37,554 nucleotides of DNA from Lachnospiraceae bacterium (GTDB lineage Bacteria; Bacillota; Clostridia; Lachnospirales; Lachnospiraceae): NCBI GenBank assembly GCA_024698555.1, contig JAILRI010000202.1, forward strand, positions 1 to 37,554, in the 5' to 3' direction. Position 1 is the stretch's first letter. Every line of letters begins with the position of its first letter. Under the pieces are notes generated by a model. That model saw only the letters and a list, made by a program, of their open reading frames with translations. It did not search any database and was not told where the DNA came from. The translations under genes and the position numbers were made by a program. This document shows, one piece after another, positions 1 through 7,828 of this stretch.

Positions 1-548
1 CTCTTCAGGGTACTGAAAAACCCCTTGAATACTGCCTTGTTGTGTTCCGTCCTTACGGGATCCGCCGCTTCGATGAGAGGCTTGTCATATTCATCGACGA
101 GGACGACCGCATTCTTCCCTGTCTGCTCCGCAGCCATGACAAGGAGCTTCTGGAAGCGCTCTTCAAGCGGGCATTCCTTATATTCCTCACCGTAAATTCT
201 CTCCCATTCTTTAAGGTGAGATACCAAAACTTCTTCCAACGCGGTATCGGTCCTGAAATTCTTTTTATTGAAATCAAAATAAAACACGGGATACTTCTGC
301 CAGGAATCCGGGCCGTTCCCCTCAAGCGTTTCTATCGCAAGGCCGTTAAACAGATCCTTCTGCCCTTCGAAATACGACCTTAAGGCCGAAAGAAGCAGGC
401 TCTTACCGAAGCGCCTGGGGCGGCTTAAAAAATAGCTCTGTTCGCTCTGTGCAAGACGATAGATATATTCAGTTTTGTCAACATAAAGAAATCCATCTTT
501 TCTCAGGCGTTCAAAATCCTGCACCCCGATGGGCAGTTTCCTTATCAT
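1..548 (-). CDS. AAA-ATPase-like protein (AAA-ATPase_like / PD-(D/E)XK_9 family), partial
   Basis: This is the N-terminal ~182 codons of a gene that runs off the left edge of the window; the ORF track missed it because the frame has no stop here. The reverse-strand translation begins MIRKLPIGVQDFERLR and continues with YVDKT, then the P-loop region SRPRRFGKSLLLS and the Walker B-like VVLVDEYDKPL. These are hallmarks of the AAA-ATPase_like family, which usually carries a PD-(D/E)XK_9 nuclease-like domain at the C-terminus (outside the window). The family is abundant in Lachnospiraceae and Bacteroidales and its function is not established. I chose the ATG at 548 because it has a GAGG about 10 nt upstream and gives the usual family N-terminus; an in-frame ATG at 557 is the alternative. 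It lies 58 bases downstream of the GNAT gene on the same strand. Confidence 0.85.
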   Translation of the reverse strand, partial: MIRKLPIGVQDFERLRKDGFLYVDKTEYIYRLAQSEQSYFLSRPRRFGKSLLLSALRSYFEGQKDLFNGLAIETLEGNGPDSWQKYPVFYFDFNKKNFRTDTALEEVLVSHLKEWERIYGEEYKECPLEERFQKLLVMAAEQTGKNAVVLVDEYDKPLIEAADPVRTEHNKAVFKGFFSTLK

Positions 549-606
549 TTCTCCCATACCTCGTTCCCACGCTCCTTTCAAAAGAGTCAGCCTAAATACG
601 ATATTT

Positions 607-1158
607 TTACAGTATGCCCTTCCGGTCCCAGGTAAGGACTGTTTTGTAACCGAGCTTCGCATACCACTGCGGGACGCCGGTATAGTGGATATAGCTTAGG
701 TCATAGCCCCTTTTTTTGAAGATCTGCGTGACATCTCTGACCATCGAAAGCCCTATTCCCAAATTGCGGAACTCCGGCAGAGTACCCACACAGCCCGGAC
801 CGCCGATCTTACAGGTTACGCCGTTTTCTTCGTAAGTTCCCATATCCTCGATCATACAGAAGCTGGCGATGTGCCCGTCTACGTAGCCACAGTATACTTC
901 CGATGCTTCGGTGAAGAAGGGTATCCAGTGAGGGATGACCTTTTCCACCGCATCGTGCAGTTCGGTCAGATCGCCGTTATATTTGCCAAAAGTAATATTA
1001 TCCGCAAACTGTTTTCCATATATGCCGCTATCGAAAGAGGACGGATCCAACACCATCTCCGAATAAACCTCACCCCCGGGGATATTGCGGATATGCTCCT
1101 TTTCGAAGAAATCCGGGTGCATATGTTCAAAAAGACTCTTATAATTGATTTCTGCCAT
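607..1158 (-). CDS. GNAT-family N-acetyltransferase
   Basis: A 183-residue protein of the GCN5-related acetyltransferase superfamily, which transfers acetyl from acetyl-CoA to an amine; the substrate cannot be told. The evidence is the acetyl-CoA-binding motif A region GTLPEFRNLGIGLSMV (R-x-x-G-x-G pattern, around residues 125-140) and the following YxxYTGVPQWYAKLGYK segment, typical of motif B in this fold. The start has a good ribosome binding site (AAGGGG, 7 nt upstream). It lies 77 bases downstream of the histidine kinase on the same strand with no clear terminator between them, so it may be the last gene of that operon or be read from its own weak promoter. Cytoplasmic, no signal peptide. 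Confidence 0.8.
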   Translation of the reverse strand: MAEINYKSLFEHMHPDFFEKEHIRNIPGGEVYSEMVLDPSSFDSGIYGKQFADNITFGKYNGDLTELHDAVEKVIPHWIPFFTEASEVYCGYVDGHIASFCMIEDMGTYEENGVTCKIGGPGCVGTLPEFRNLGIGLSMVRDVTQIFKKRGYDLSYIHYTGVPQWYAKLGYKTVLTWDRKGIL

Positions 1159-1235
1159 ATTTTTATCCCCTTCTGCAACTCCGCTTCCGTCTTTATTTCA
1201 AAAGCGTTTTTTATCCTCGCCTTTCATTGATGATA

Positions 1236-3233
1236 TCATATTCTGACAGCTGCATCAAGCAAAAGTGATCTATTCACACAGGGGAATCTTAATATCGCCT
1301 TGAACAGATCGCCGTCGATGTCCAGGCGCAGCCACCCGCCCTGCAGTTCGGCCAGGCTCTTTGCTATGGAGAGCCCTAAGCCGTTACCCTCGGTATTTCG
1401 CGAGACATCGCCCCTTACAAAGCGCTCCATCAGCTCTTCCTCACTGATGTTCAGGATATCGCGTGATGTGTTTTTAAATGTAAACTGAGCCATTTCCCCG
1501 TCTTTTACAAGTTCCAGGTAAACTCTCGTTCCGGGCTGCGAATATTTACAGATATTACCCATCAGATTGTCAAATATACGCCACATGCGCCTTCCATCCG
1601 CCATGATCGTAACAGGTTCTTCAGGTAGTTTCTGTATCAGGGTCAGTTCCGCTGCCCGAAGTTTCTCTTCATATTCTCCCGCGGCCTGTGTAACAAAAAG
1701 GGCTGCGTCACAGGGCTCGGGATTTACCTCCAGCACCCCTGAAGATGCCTTTGAAGCTTCCACCAGATCTTCTATGAGTTTTTTCAGCTTTCCGGCCTGC
1801 CTTATCAGCACCTCACAGTACTCCGCATGCTTCGGATTATCACACTTTTCAGCATTCATGAGGTCGGCGTAATTGATGATAGAAGTAAGCGGAGTTTTGA
1901 TGTCATGTGAAACATTCGTGATCAGCTCGGTCTTCATGCGTTCGCTCTTTAACCGCTGTTCAACGGCTGTCTGAAGTATGGAAGAGATACCCGCCAGATT
2001 CTGCGCGTGAGTCTTAAGATCGGACGGCATACCCTTAGTATCTATGACATAACCCAAGTTGCCTCCGGCCATCTCCTCTCCCGCCTTTTGCAGGGATTTC
2101 AGCTTGACAGCCAGATCGATAACCACTATCGCAAATACCGCGCGGCTTAGCAAAAACCAGACCGCCAGTCCCCGCACTCCGGATGAAGCCGCCAGGGCAG
2201 CCACGATCCCCAATGCATCCAGACATATGATCCCGAAGAGGATCAACGCGCTTTTCCACACGAACGGCAGCTTTACAAAAAGGTAGACGAGTCGTATGAC
2301 GAATTTGCCCAAAAGCCCGCAACACCTGTATATGACAGTGTTTTTAAAAATACTCTTCTGTTTTATCCGGGCGGCAATATCCATGCACAGCCCCAGTGTA
2401 AGTGAAAGCAGGAAGATTCCGCATATAAGCAACAATATGGCATCATACAGATCCGATGACCCCAGTCCTTCCAGTTTATCCGCAACCAGCACCGTAAACG
2501 CGGTAATACAGCTATATGCCGCAAGTACTATATCAAACGGTACTTTGGTCAAAATGCCCGGATGCAGATCTTCATCATCCCTGCGCCTTGCGCTGGCGCA
2601 CATCAGAAGTATAAACCATGTAAATGCCAGTAATCCGAAGAATATGGCGATAAAGTATATCGCGTATTTTAACTGATAGCCGAAATAAAACAGCCAGTAA
2701 TCGAGAGCATAGATATCCATACAGGGAAAAGTACACTCAAAACCTGCTTCAAGCGTATACGTGATAAGCTCCCGCGATCCGAAACTCTCATAGTCGCAGT
2801 CATAGTAGTCAGAACTGATCGATCTGATATAGTAACGGCCGCTGCCGGTTCCCATATCGTACATCTCTATTGTATAGATTATCGAAAGCCCGGGCTCCAG
2901 ACGCGTTTTAACGTTCTTAGTCCTGAAAAGCACCTCACCGTCATCATCCGCCGCGACTGCTTTGAAGACCAGATTTCCGGTATCGTTACGGAAAACCTTT
3001 GTCCCGTCCTCATTTTCATCCGCGATGCCGCTGTTTATGAGCTCTTCCCAGTCATTGATGACCATATCGCTCACAAAACGTTTATAGTTATCCTGCATGG
3101 GCAGCCCCGAATAAAATCCCAGATCATGCATAATGACCGCCCCGATGCCTGCAGCCGCGCACATGGCCGCAGCTGTTACGCACAGTATGAAAATAATGAC
3201 CTTTACGGCCGTAGTCCTGTATATCTTTCCCAT
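1236..3233 (-). CDS. Sensor histidine kinase, multi-TM
   Basis: A 665-residue membrane histidine kinase. TM1 lies at about residues 9-34, followed by a ~150-residue extracellular sensor region, and then several further TM helices between about 190 and 375, more than the usual two. The HisKA H-box (VSHDIKTPLT, His443) is followed by an N-box (FDNLMGN, ~555) and a G-box (GNGLGLSIA, ~616-624), so the catalytic core is complete. The partner response regulator lies immediately upstream, with 29 bases between its stop and this start. The start has ACAGGAG about 11 nt upstream. The pair follows an ABC permease/ATPase operon on the same strand, an arrangement seen for transporter-linked two-component systems, but a hairpin separates them, so a functional link is only suggested. 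The signal sensed is unknown. Confidence 0.9.
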   Translation of the reverse strand: MGKIYRTTAVKVIIFILCVTAAAMCAAAGIGAVIMHDLGFYSGLPMQDNYKRFVSDMVINDWEELINSGIADENEDGTKVFRNDTGNLVFKAVAADDDGEVLFRTKNVKTRLEPGLSIIYTIEMYDMGTGSGRYYIRSISSDYYDCDYESFGSRELITYTLEAGFECTFPCMDIYALDYWLFYFGYQLKYAIYFIAIFFGLLAFTWFILLMCASARRRDDEDLHPGILTKVPFDIVLAAYSCITAFTVLVADKLEGLGSSDLYDAILLLICGIFLLSLTLGLCMDIAARIKQKSIFKNTVIYRCCGLLGKFVIRLVYLFVKLPFVWKSALILFGIICLDALGIVAALAASSGVRGLAVWFLLSRAVFAIVVIDLAVKLKSLQKAGEEMAGGNLGYVIDTKGMPSDLKTHAQNLAGISSILQTAVEQRLKSERMKTELITNVSHDIKTPLTSIINYADLMNAEKCDNPKHAEYCEVLIRQAGKLKKLIEDLVEASKASSGVLEVNPEPCDAALFVTQAAGEYEEKLRAAELTLIQKLPEEPVTIMADGRRMWRIFDNLMGNICKYSQPGTRVYLELVKDGEMAQFTFKNTSRDILNISEEELMERFVRGDVSRNTEGNGLGLSIAKSLAELQGGWLRLDIDGDLFKAILRFPCVNRSLLLDAAVRI

Positions 3234-3262
3234 TTATGCTCTATCTCCTGTAATATATGATC

Positions 3263-3949
3263 TTACCCCTGACACACGTACCCCTGTCCGAACACAACCT
3301 TGATATACCTCGGTTCGGCGGGATTTATCTCGATCTTTTCCCTGATATGCCTGATATGCACGGCAACAGTGTTCTCGTCTCCAAAGGCTTTCTCCTGCCA
3401 TACCGACTCATATATCTGCTTCGGCGAAAACACCTTTCCCGGCTCTGACATCAGGAGCTTTAAAATCTCGTACTCTTTGGGTGTGAGTAAAACCGGCGTA
3501 CCGTCACACGTTACGGTCTTGGCGCGGTCATTCAGCTCCAGTCCGCCGATAATGAGAGCTTCCGGCTGAGTATTTCCACCGCCCAGATAGAGATAACGTC
3601 GCAGAGCCGACTTAACTCTTGCGCACACCTCCATCGGGTTGAAAGGTTTGGTGATGTAGTCGTCGGCACCAACGCTTAAGCCCAGTATCTTGTCCGAATC
3701 CTCGGATTTGGCGGTCAGCAGCAGGACAGGAACATTGGAAAACTCCCTGATCTTTGCCATAGCCGTGATCCCGTCCATGACCGGCATCATGATATCCATC
3801 AGTATGAGATCCATCCGGGTATTTTTCACCATTTCCACCGCCTCAGCACCGTTAAATGCCTCATATAAGACATATTCCGGATCATTCAGATATATCTTCA
3901 GCGCTCCGACGATATCCTTATCATCATCACAGATCAAAATGTTATGCAT
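3263..3949 (-). CDS. OmpR/PhoB-family response regulator
   Basis: A 228-residue DNA-binding response regulator. The receiver domain (1-120) has the acidic pocket CDDD (residues 8-10), the phospho-acceptor Asp52 in LILMDIMMPVMDG, the conserved Thr/Ser switch position (LLLTAKS) and Lys in YITKPF. The C-terminal winged helix (about 130-226) has the typical LTPKEYEILKLLM and VHIRHIREKIE segments. It is co-transcribed with the histidine kinase that follows. The start is preceded by ACAGGAG at 8-9 nt. Upstream lies a 13-bp inverted repeat and three CTTAAT half-sites on the same helical face, which could be its own binding sites (inference). Confidence 0.93.
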   Translation of the reverse strand: MHNILICDDDKDIVGALKIYLNDPEYVLYEAFNGAEAVEMVKNTRMDLILMDIMMPVMDGITAMAKIREFSNVPVLLLTAKSEDSDKILGLSVGADDYITKPFNPMEVCARVKSALRRYLYLGGGNTQPEALIIGGLELNDRAKTVTCDGTPVLLTPKEYEILKLLMSEPGKVFSPKQIYESVWQEKAFGDENTVAVHIRHIREKIEINPAEPRYIKVVFGQGYVCQG

Positions 3950-3985
3950 AACAAAAACTCCTGTTTCTTCTCTTTGGCAAAAATT

Positions 3986-4025
3986 ATTATAGCGAACGAC
4001 ACATTTCTTTGCCGTTCGCTATAAT
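3986..4025 (-). terminator. 13-bp perfect inverted repeat; terminator of the ABC operon and/or RR promoter region
   Basis: The arms ATTATAGCGAACG and CGTTCGCTATAAT are perfect complements around a 14-nt loop. On the minus strand the stem is followed within two bases by TTTTT, so it can act as a terminator for the upstream ABC permease gene. The same arm carries a TATAAT that would fit a -10 box for the response regulator, but there is no good -35 box 17 bases further up, as expected for an activator-dependent promoter. The two roles cannot be separated from sequence alone. Confidence 0.5.
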
Positions 4026-4042
4026 ATCATACCACCGTGAGC

Positions 4043-4082
4043 ATTAAGAAGAAAGAGGCAAGGTGATTAAGATTTAATTAAG
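4043..4082 (-). promoter_or_regulatory. Three CTTAAT half-sites on one DNA face (candidate response-regulator sites)
   Basis: On the minus strand CTTAAT occurs three times, with starts separated by 11 and 23 bases, that is about one and two helical turns. OmpR-family regulators commonly bind direct repeats with about 11-bp spacing. The sites lie roughly 55-90 bases upstream of the TATAAT in the inverted repeat, and so upstream of the response-regulator gene. Autoregulation is an inference; AT-rich chance repeats are possible. Confidence 0.3.
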
Positions 4083-4099
4083 GTTTTTAACTTTCGTTT

Positions 4100-6790
4100 T
4101 TACTCTGCGTTTTTGAGGGCTACGTCCGTCGGGATGTGTCGTATCCTCAAGTAATCTATCACGGAAACAAAAGCGTACCCGATGAGCAGGAAGAGGACGG
4201 AACCCACCATTGACGCGGGTGTCATGTAAAACGCGAAATAACCGTCCATCTGCAGCAAAAATACTTTGAAGATCCAGAGCATCAGGTAATAACCGAGTCC
4301 GAATCCGATGACGGAGAACAGGATTACAACAAAGGCTGTAGGCGTGATATACAGTGATCCGATCTCGCCGTTCTTAAATCCCAGTATCTTCGCCATGGAT
4401 ATCGATTGCTCGTTCTTCTCGATGATGATCTTCGCAAGAAGGTAGATCAGAGCTGCGGCAAGGACTACGAGGGCGTATTTGAACACATCGATGATCCCGC
4501 CCAATGAGTGGTCAAGCTGTTTCGTGACCTTCAAAAGGTCGTCGGAGGTGATCACGGCCGCGATGTACTGGTTGTCTATATCCGTTATCTCACGGCGTGA
4601 AAAGTATCCGGAAAAGTCATCATCTTCTTTGTCAAAGACGCTGTTAAAGCTTTCATGATCCATAAAGGCCGCGATGCCACCGTCATATTCGACTTCCCCG
4701 GTCACTTTGAAGCTGTATGACCGGTTCTCGTACTCCTCATTTAAAGTAATGGTATCTCCCGCGGCCAATCCGAATTTTGACGCAAATGCGCTGGAGATGA
4801 ATACTTCCCCTTCGCCGGTTTTGCGTAAGAGACTGACATAGGAACTGTCATCGGTTATCCCGTAAACGGTGACTTTTTCATCGCCGCCGCTTCCCATGCC
4901 GATACGGAACGAGCTTTTGGCCTTAGGATACATGAGCGAGACGACAGCAAACCTTTCGGCGCTTTTCTCATTGGTTACAAGGGGGCTGCCGTCACTGTCG
5001 GTGCTGTCCATGAGCATATACTGGTAATCGGCAAACATCATGTATGGAGCCTCGTCCGCATAGTGATCAAGCGAATCGGGCAGCCCGAACGCGAAGCACA
5101 GCATCAGTTCTATGAACACGACTCCGAAGATCAGTATCGCGTAATTGGGCATATTCTGGAACAGGATCCTTAACCGGAAGCGCCCAAGGAACGACCATCT
5201 CGGCAGCCTTCTGGCCTTTGTCCTTTTTGTCTTTGAAAGATCATGTCTTAAAAACTTAAGCGGGCTCAGCTGCAGTTTTTTCACTATAACGATCAGGTTT
5301 ATGAAAAACATGAGCACCAGAGGGATGATAGTCGTTTTTACCAGGGCGGTGAAACTCCATACCGGGTAAAAAGCGGGAAGGCTGTAGCTCTCGTAATAGA
5401 GGTTCACAGCGATATTTCTGAAGGCCGTGTAGCCAAGTACATTACCTATCAGGGCGCCGACGAGCGTAACAATGAGAGGCATGGACATATAGTGAACTAT
5501 CAGTTCCCGCCTGCTGTAGCCTGAAGCCCGCAGGGTGCCGATAACGGTTGCTTCTTTTTCGATCGTGTTGCTGATCGTGACCGCGAATATAAACGCGATC
5601 ACGCCTATGAGGATGTAGCACAGGATAGCAGTGCCGGCAGTGTCGCCCTCGATATCGGAAACCGCGAAATTGCTGGCCTGTCTTAAATATTCGGGCAGAT
5701 AATCCTTGATCTCATTGTCATGGACAAGAGTCTGCGTGATCAGCGCCTTGAGTAAATTTCCGGAGTGATCGGCTTCCTCTACCTTGTCTTCCGGCTCGTC
5801 AATATATTTAAAAGCGTAGTTATAATGAAGCCTCGAACCAAGAGAGTCAAATGCGCGGGGCGTGACCATAGCCACATCAAAGCCGAAGGCGTCAAACATC
5901 AGATCTGTGTTGGATTCGTGCAAGGTCAGATAATTCACGTAGGATAGCAGCCCTACGACCTTGAAACTGTGCCCGCCCACGGTAATGCTGTCACCTATCT
6001 TTATGCCGAGATTATCGGCATGCATCCTGTCGATGGCGATCTCGCCGTCTGCTTCGGGAGCCCGTCCGGCGATAAACGAGGCCTTGTCTATGGACGAGTC
6101 GCTGCGGTATATCCTCACCATGGCGTCCTCGGTACCATCGTTATCGCTGTCCTCGGATTCCTCCCTGTAAAAATGCTCGTATATGTCAACGGGAACCGTT
6201 TTGAAGGCATCGTTCAACCCGTATCTGTCCGCAACCTTGCCCCATTCCTCGTCAACCTTTTCGGTTACCTTGTCATGGGCTTCCCTGTACGCGTCACTCA
6301 CGGCAGTCTTGAATTCATCCGATTCCCTTGCTTCCTTTACGGCAGCGTCAAAATTATCCCTGACAGCCGCGTCTGTCTGCTCGCGGATCATCTCCTCGTC
6401 CGTGATCCCAAACGCTTCGCACTGTGCACGCACGCCGTCGCTGATCGCCGCGGTCACTTCCCCGGCAAGCTTTTCCTCGACCGCGCGGGCGACTTCCTTT
6501 TCCGCTTCCTTAAAGCCTTTATCGATATAATAGCTCCTTACGTCGGCCATATTTCCGCCGCTTATATCCTCAAGAAGGCTTTCCGATGCGCGTTTTGCCA
6601 GTTCGAAGCAGCCATCTTCAAGATTAAGCTCATTTCTGCCGGAATATACGGCTTCAAGCATGCCGTCGTGGCCCACGTACATTCCGGAAACCACGCCGAT
6701 CATGACTACCATGAAAATGATGATAACGAGGTACTTGTGCCAGTCAGACTTAAGCTCCCTCGGAATCCTTTTGATCAATGGGTTTTTCAT
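4100..6790 (-). CDS. ABC transporter permease, FtsX/MacB-type
   Basis: An 896-residue permease with the duplicated FtsX fold. TM1 is at about residues 15-37, followed by an unusually long extracytoplasmic region (about 38-375) rich in charged helices (likely coiled coil) and then MacB-like beta sequence. A three-TM block follows (about 390-500), a second MacB-like extracellular domain, and a final three-TM block ending near the C-terminus. The ORF track starts at 6808, but the strong ribosome binding site AAGGAGG lies between that codon and the ATG at 6790 (MKNPLIKRIPREL), so 6790 is the start. The upstream ATPase ends 11 bases earlier, so the two are co-transcribed and presumably form one transporter. 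Such systems export peptides or lipids, or transmit mechanical force to periplasmic partners; the substrate here is unknown. Confidence 0.9.
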   Translation of the reverse strand: MKNPLIKRIPRELKSDWHKYLVIIIFMVVMIGVVSGMYVGHDGMLEAVYSGRNELNLEDGCFELAKRASESLLEDISGGNMADVRSYYIDKGFKEAEKEVARAVEEKLAGEVTAAISDGVRAQCEAFGITDEEMIREQTDAAVRDNFDAAVKEARESDEFKTAVSDAYREAHDKVTEKVDEEWGKVADRYGLNDAFKTVPVDIYEHFYREESEDSDNDGTEDAMVRIYRSDSSIDKASFIAGRAPEADGEIAIDRMHADNLGIKIGDSITVGGHSFKVVGLLSYVNYLTLHESNTDLMFDAFGFDVAMVTPRAFDSLGSRLHYNYAFKYIDEPEDKVEEADHSGNLLKALITQTLVHDNEIKDYLPEYLRQASNFAVSDIEGDTAGTAILCYILIGVIAFIFAVTISNTIEKEATVIGTLRASGYSRRELIVHYMSMPLIVTLVGALIGNVLGYTAFRNIAVNLYYESYSLPAFYPVWSFTALVKTTIIPLVLMFFINLIVIVKKLQLSPLKFLRHDLSKTKRTKARRLPRWSFLGRFRLRILFQNMPNYAILIFGVVFIELMLCFAFGLPDSLDHYADEAPYMMFADYQYMLMDSTDSDGSPLVTNEKSAERFAVVSLMYPKAKSSFRIGMGSGGDEKVTVYGITDDSSYVSLLRKTGEGEVFISSAFASKFGLAAGDTITLNEEYENRSYSFKVTGEVEYDGGIAAFMDHESFNSVFDKEDDDFSGYFSRREITDIDNQYIAAVITSDDLLKVTKQLDHSLGGIIDVFKYALVVLAAALIYLLAKIIIEKNEQSISMAKILGFKNGEIGSLYITPTAFVVILFSVIGFGLGYYLMLWIFKVFLLQMDGYFAFYMTPASMVGSVLFLLIGYAFVSVIDYLRIRHIPTDVALKNAE

Positions 6791-6801
6791 CAGAATCCTC
6801 C

Positions 6802-7509
6802 TTACCATTCAAGCTCGGAAGCAGTGATCTTACTTTCGTTAATGTCATTATGGCGGACTACGCCGTCTCTTAGCTTGATCACGTGGTCAGCCATATTTTT
6901 GATGGCCTCGTTGTGCGTTACCATGATAACGGTGTTGCCGTATTTTTTATTGCAATCCTCTATGAGGGCAAGTATCTCCTTGGAAGTCTTGTAATCAAGG
7001 GCACCGGTCGGTTCGTCACACATGAGGATATCCGGATTCTTGACAACGGCCCTTCCTATGGAGACCCTCTGCTGCTGCCCGCCGGACAACTGGTTGGGGT
7101 ACTTGTACTTGTGATCCTGAAGCCCAAGCGTTGTCAGGACTTCTTCGACATCGAGCGCCTTGTCGGACAGGTACGCCCCGACCTCGATGTTTTCCTTCAC
7201 GTTAAGGTTAGGGATGAGGTTGTACATCTGGAAAACATATCCTAAGTGTTTGCGCCTGTAGAGGGTCAGCTGTGCTTCATTCATCTCCTCTAATTTATCC
7301 CCGTTTATGCTCACAAATCCCGAATCCGGCGTGTCTATGCCGCCGATGATGTTGAGCAGGGTCGATTTACCGGAGCCTGAAGGTCCGAGCAGCACACAGA
7401 ACTCGCCTTTCTTTACGGTGAAGTTCATGCCGCGCAGTACCTCCTGCCTGGCCTCTCCGGTCCCGAAACTCTTTTTCAGGTCTTTGATCTCAAGAAATTC
7501 CTCTTTCAT
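6802..7509 (-). CDS. ABC transporter ATP-binding protein (MacB/LolD type)
   Basis: A 235-residue cytoplasmic ATPase with a complete nucleotide-binding site: Walker A GPSGSGKST (residues 42-50), Q-loop YVFQMYNL, signature LSGGQQQR (141-148), Walker B ILMCDEPTGALD with catalytic Glu166, and the H-loop VTHNE (about 197-201). The signature and the LDYKT segment after Walker B are typical of the MacB/LolD/FtsE class that pairs with FtsX-fold permeases, which fits the permease gene directly downstream. The start has GGAGG 6 nt upstream. It is transcribed from the strong promoter at 7633-7661 with a 5' leader of about 115 nt. Confidence 0.95.
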   Translation of the reverse strand: MKEEFLEIKDLKKSFGTGEARQEVLRGMNFTVKKGEFCVLLGPSGSGKSTLLNIIGGIDTPDSGFVSINGDKLEEMNEAQLTLYRRKHLGYVFQMYNLIPNLNVKENIEVGAYLSDKALDVEEVLTTLGLQDHKYKYPNQLSGGQQQRVSIGRAVVKNPDILMCDEPTGALDYKTSKEILALIEDCNKKYGNTVIMVTHNEAIKNMADHVIKLRDGVVRHNDINESKITASELEW

Positions 7510-7605
7510 AAAAATCCTCCATGCCGAGTGTTATACACGAGGCAGCGCACGAGAAATCCGCGAAGGCAAGGTCTTGTCATGCATCGTGCCCTTTGTGTAC
7601 CACAT

Positions 7606-7625
7606 GTTAGTTAGCAATAACTAAC
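7606..7625. promoter_or_regulatory. Palindromic operator GTTAGTTA-N4-TAACTAAC
   Basis: This is a perfect 8+8-bp inverted repeat with a 4-nt centre, sitting exactly where the minus-strand transcript should start (just downstream of the -10 box at 7633-7638). The position and symmetry are those of a repressor operator; the TTAGTTA-type half-site resembles those used by MarR-family regulators. Which protein binds it is not known. Confidence 0.55.
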
Positions 7626-7632
7626 CAAAAAC

Positions 7633-7661
7633 ATTATAGATAGTCAACGCTAACTTGTCAA
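7633..7661 (-). promoter_or_regulatory. Consensus sigma-A promoter for the ABC ATPase/permease operon
   Basis: On the minus strand TTGACA (7661-7656) and TATAAT (7638-7633) are both perfect consensus boxes, separated by exactly 17 bases. A perfect promoter needs tight repression, which fits the palindrome over the start site. Confidence 0.85.
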
Positions 7662-7752
7662 TCAATATTTTATACAAATTTTGACCCCCCAATAAAAAAA
7701 CACATTCTGATATGCTTGCAAGAAACACCATGCCTCATATCAAAATAATACA

Positions 7753-7780
7753 TTGTGATTTCCGCAAACAGTAATATAAT
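7753..7780 (+). promoter_or_regulatory. Promoter for the heterodimeric ABC exporter operon
   Basis: TTGTGA (7753-7758) and TATAAT (7775-7780) are separated by 16 bases, about 50 bases upstream of the chosen start codon at 7829. The -10 box is perfect and the -35 box moderate. Confidence 0.55.
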
Positions 7781-7828
7781 AACATACAATCGGAAATGAA
7801 GGTTATTGTTTTTACAGGAGTCAGCGAT

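Larger units (their letters stand above)
7510..7828. other. 319-bp divergent intergenic region
   Basis: There is no gene in this stretch. It holds two divergent promoters: a near-perfect one reading left into the ABC ATPase and a weaker one reading right into the exporter pair (both listed separately), plus a 20-bp palindrome. The left-reading 5' leader (about 7510-7626) contains complementary GCACGA and TCGTGC segments that could form a hairpin. A 7-bp inverted repeat TGATATG...CATATCA (7708-7742) lies just upstream of the right-reading promoter. No regulator gene of the MarR/TetR/GntR type lies next to it. Confidence 0.8.

Noticed and set aside
5969-6994. Plus-strand 341-residue ORF
   Set aside because: It lies fully antisense to the ABC permease and ATPase junction, whose motifs are clear; a shadow ORF.
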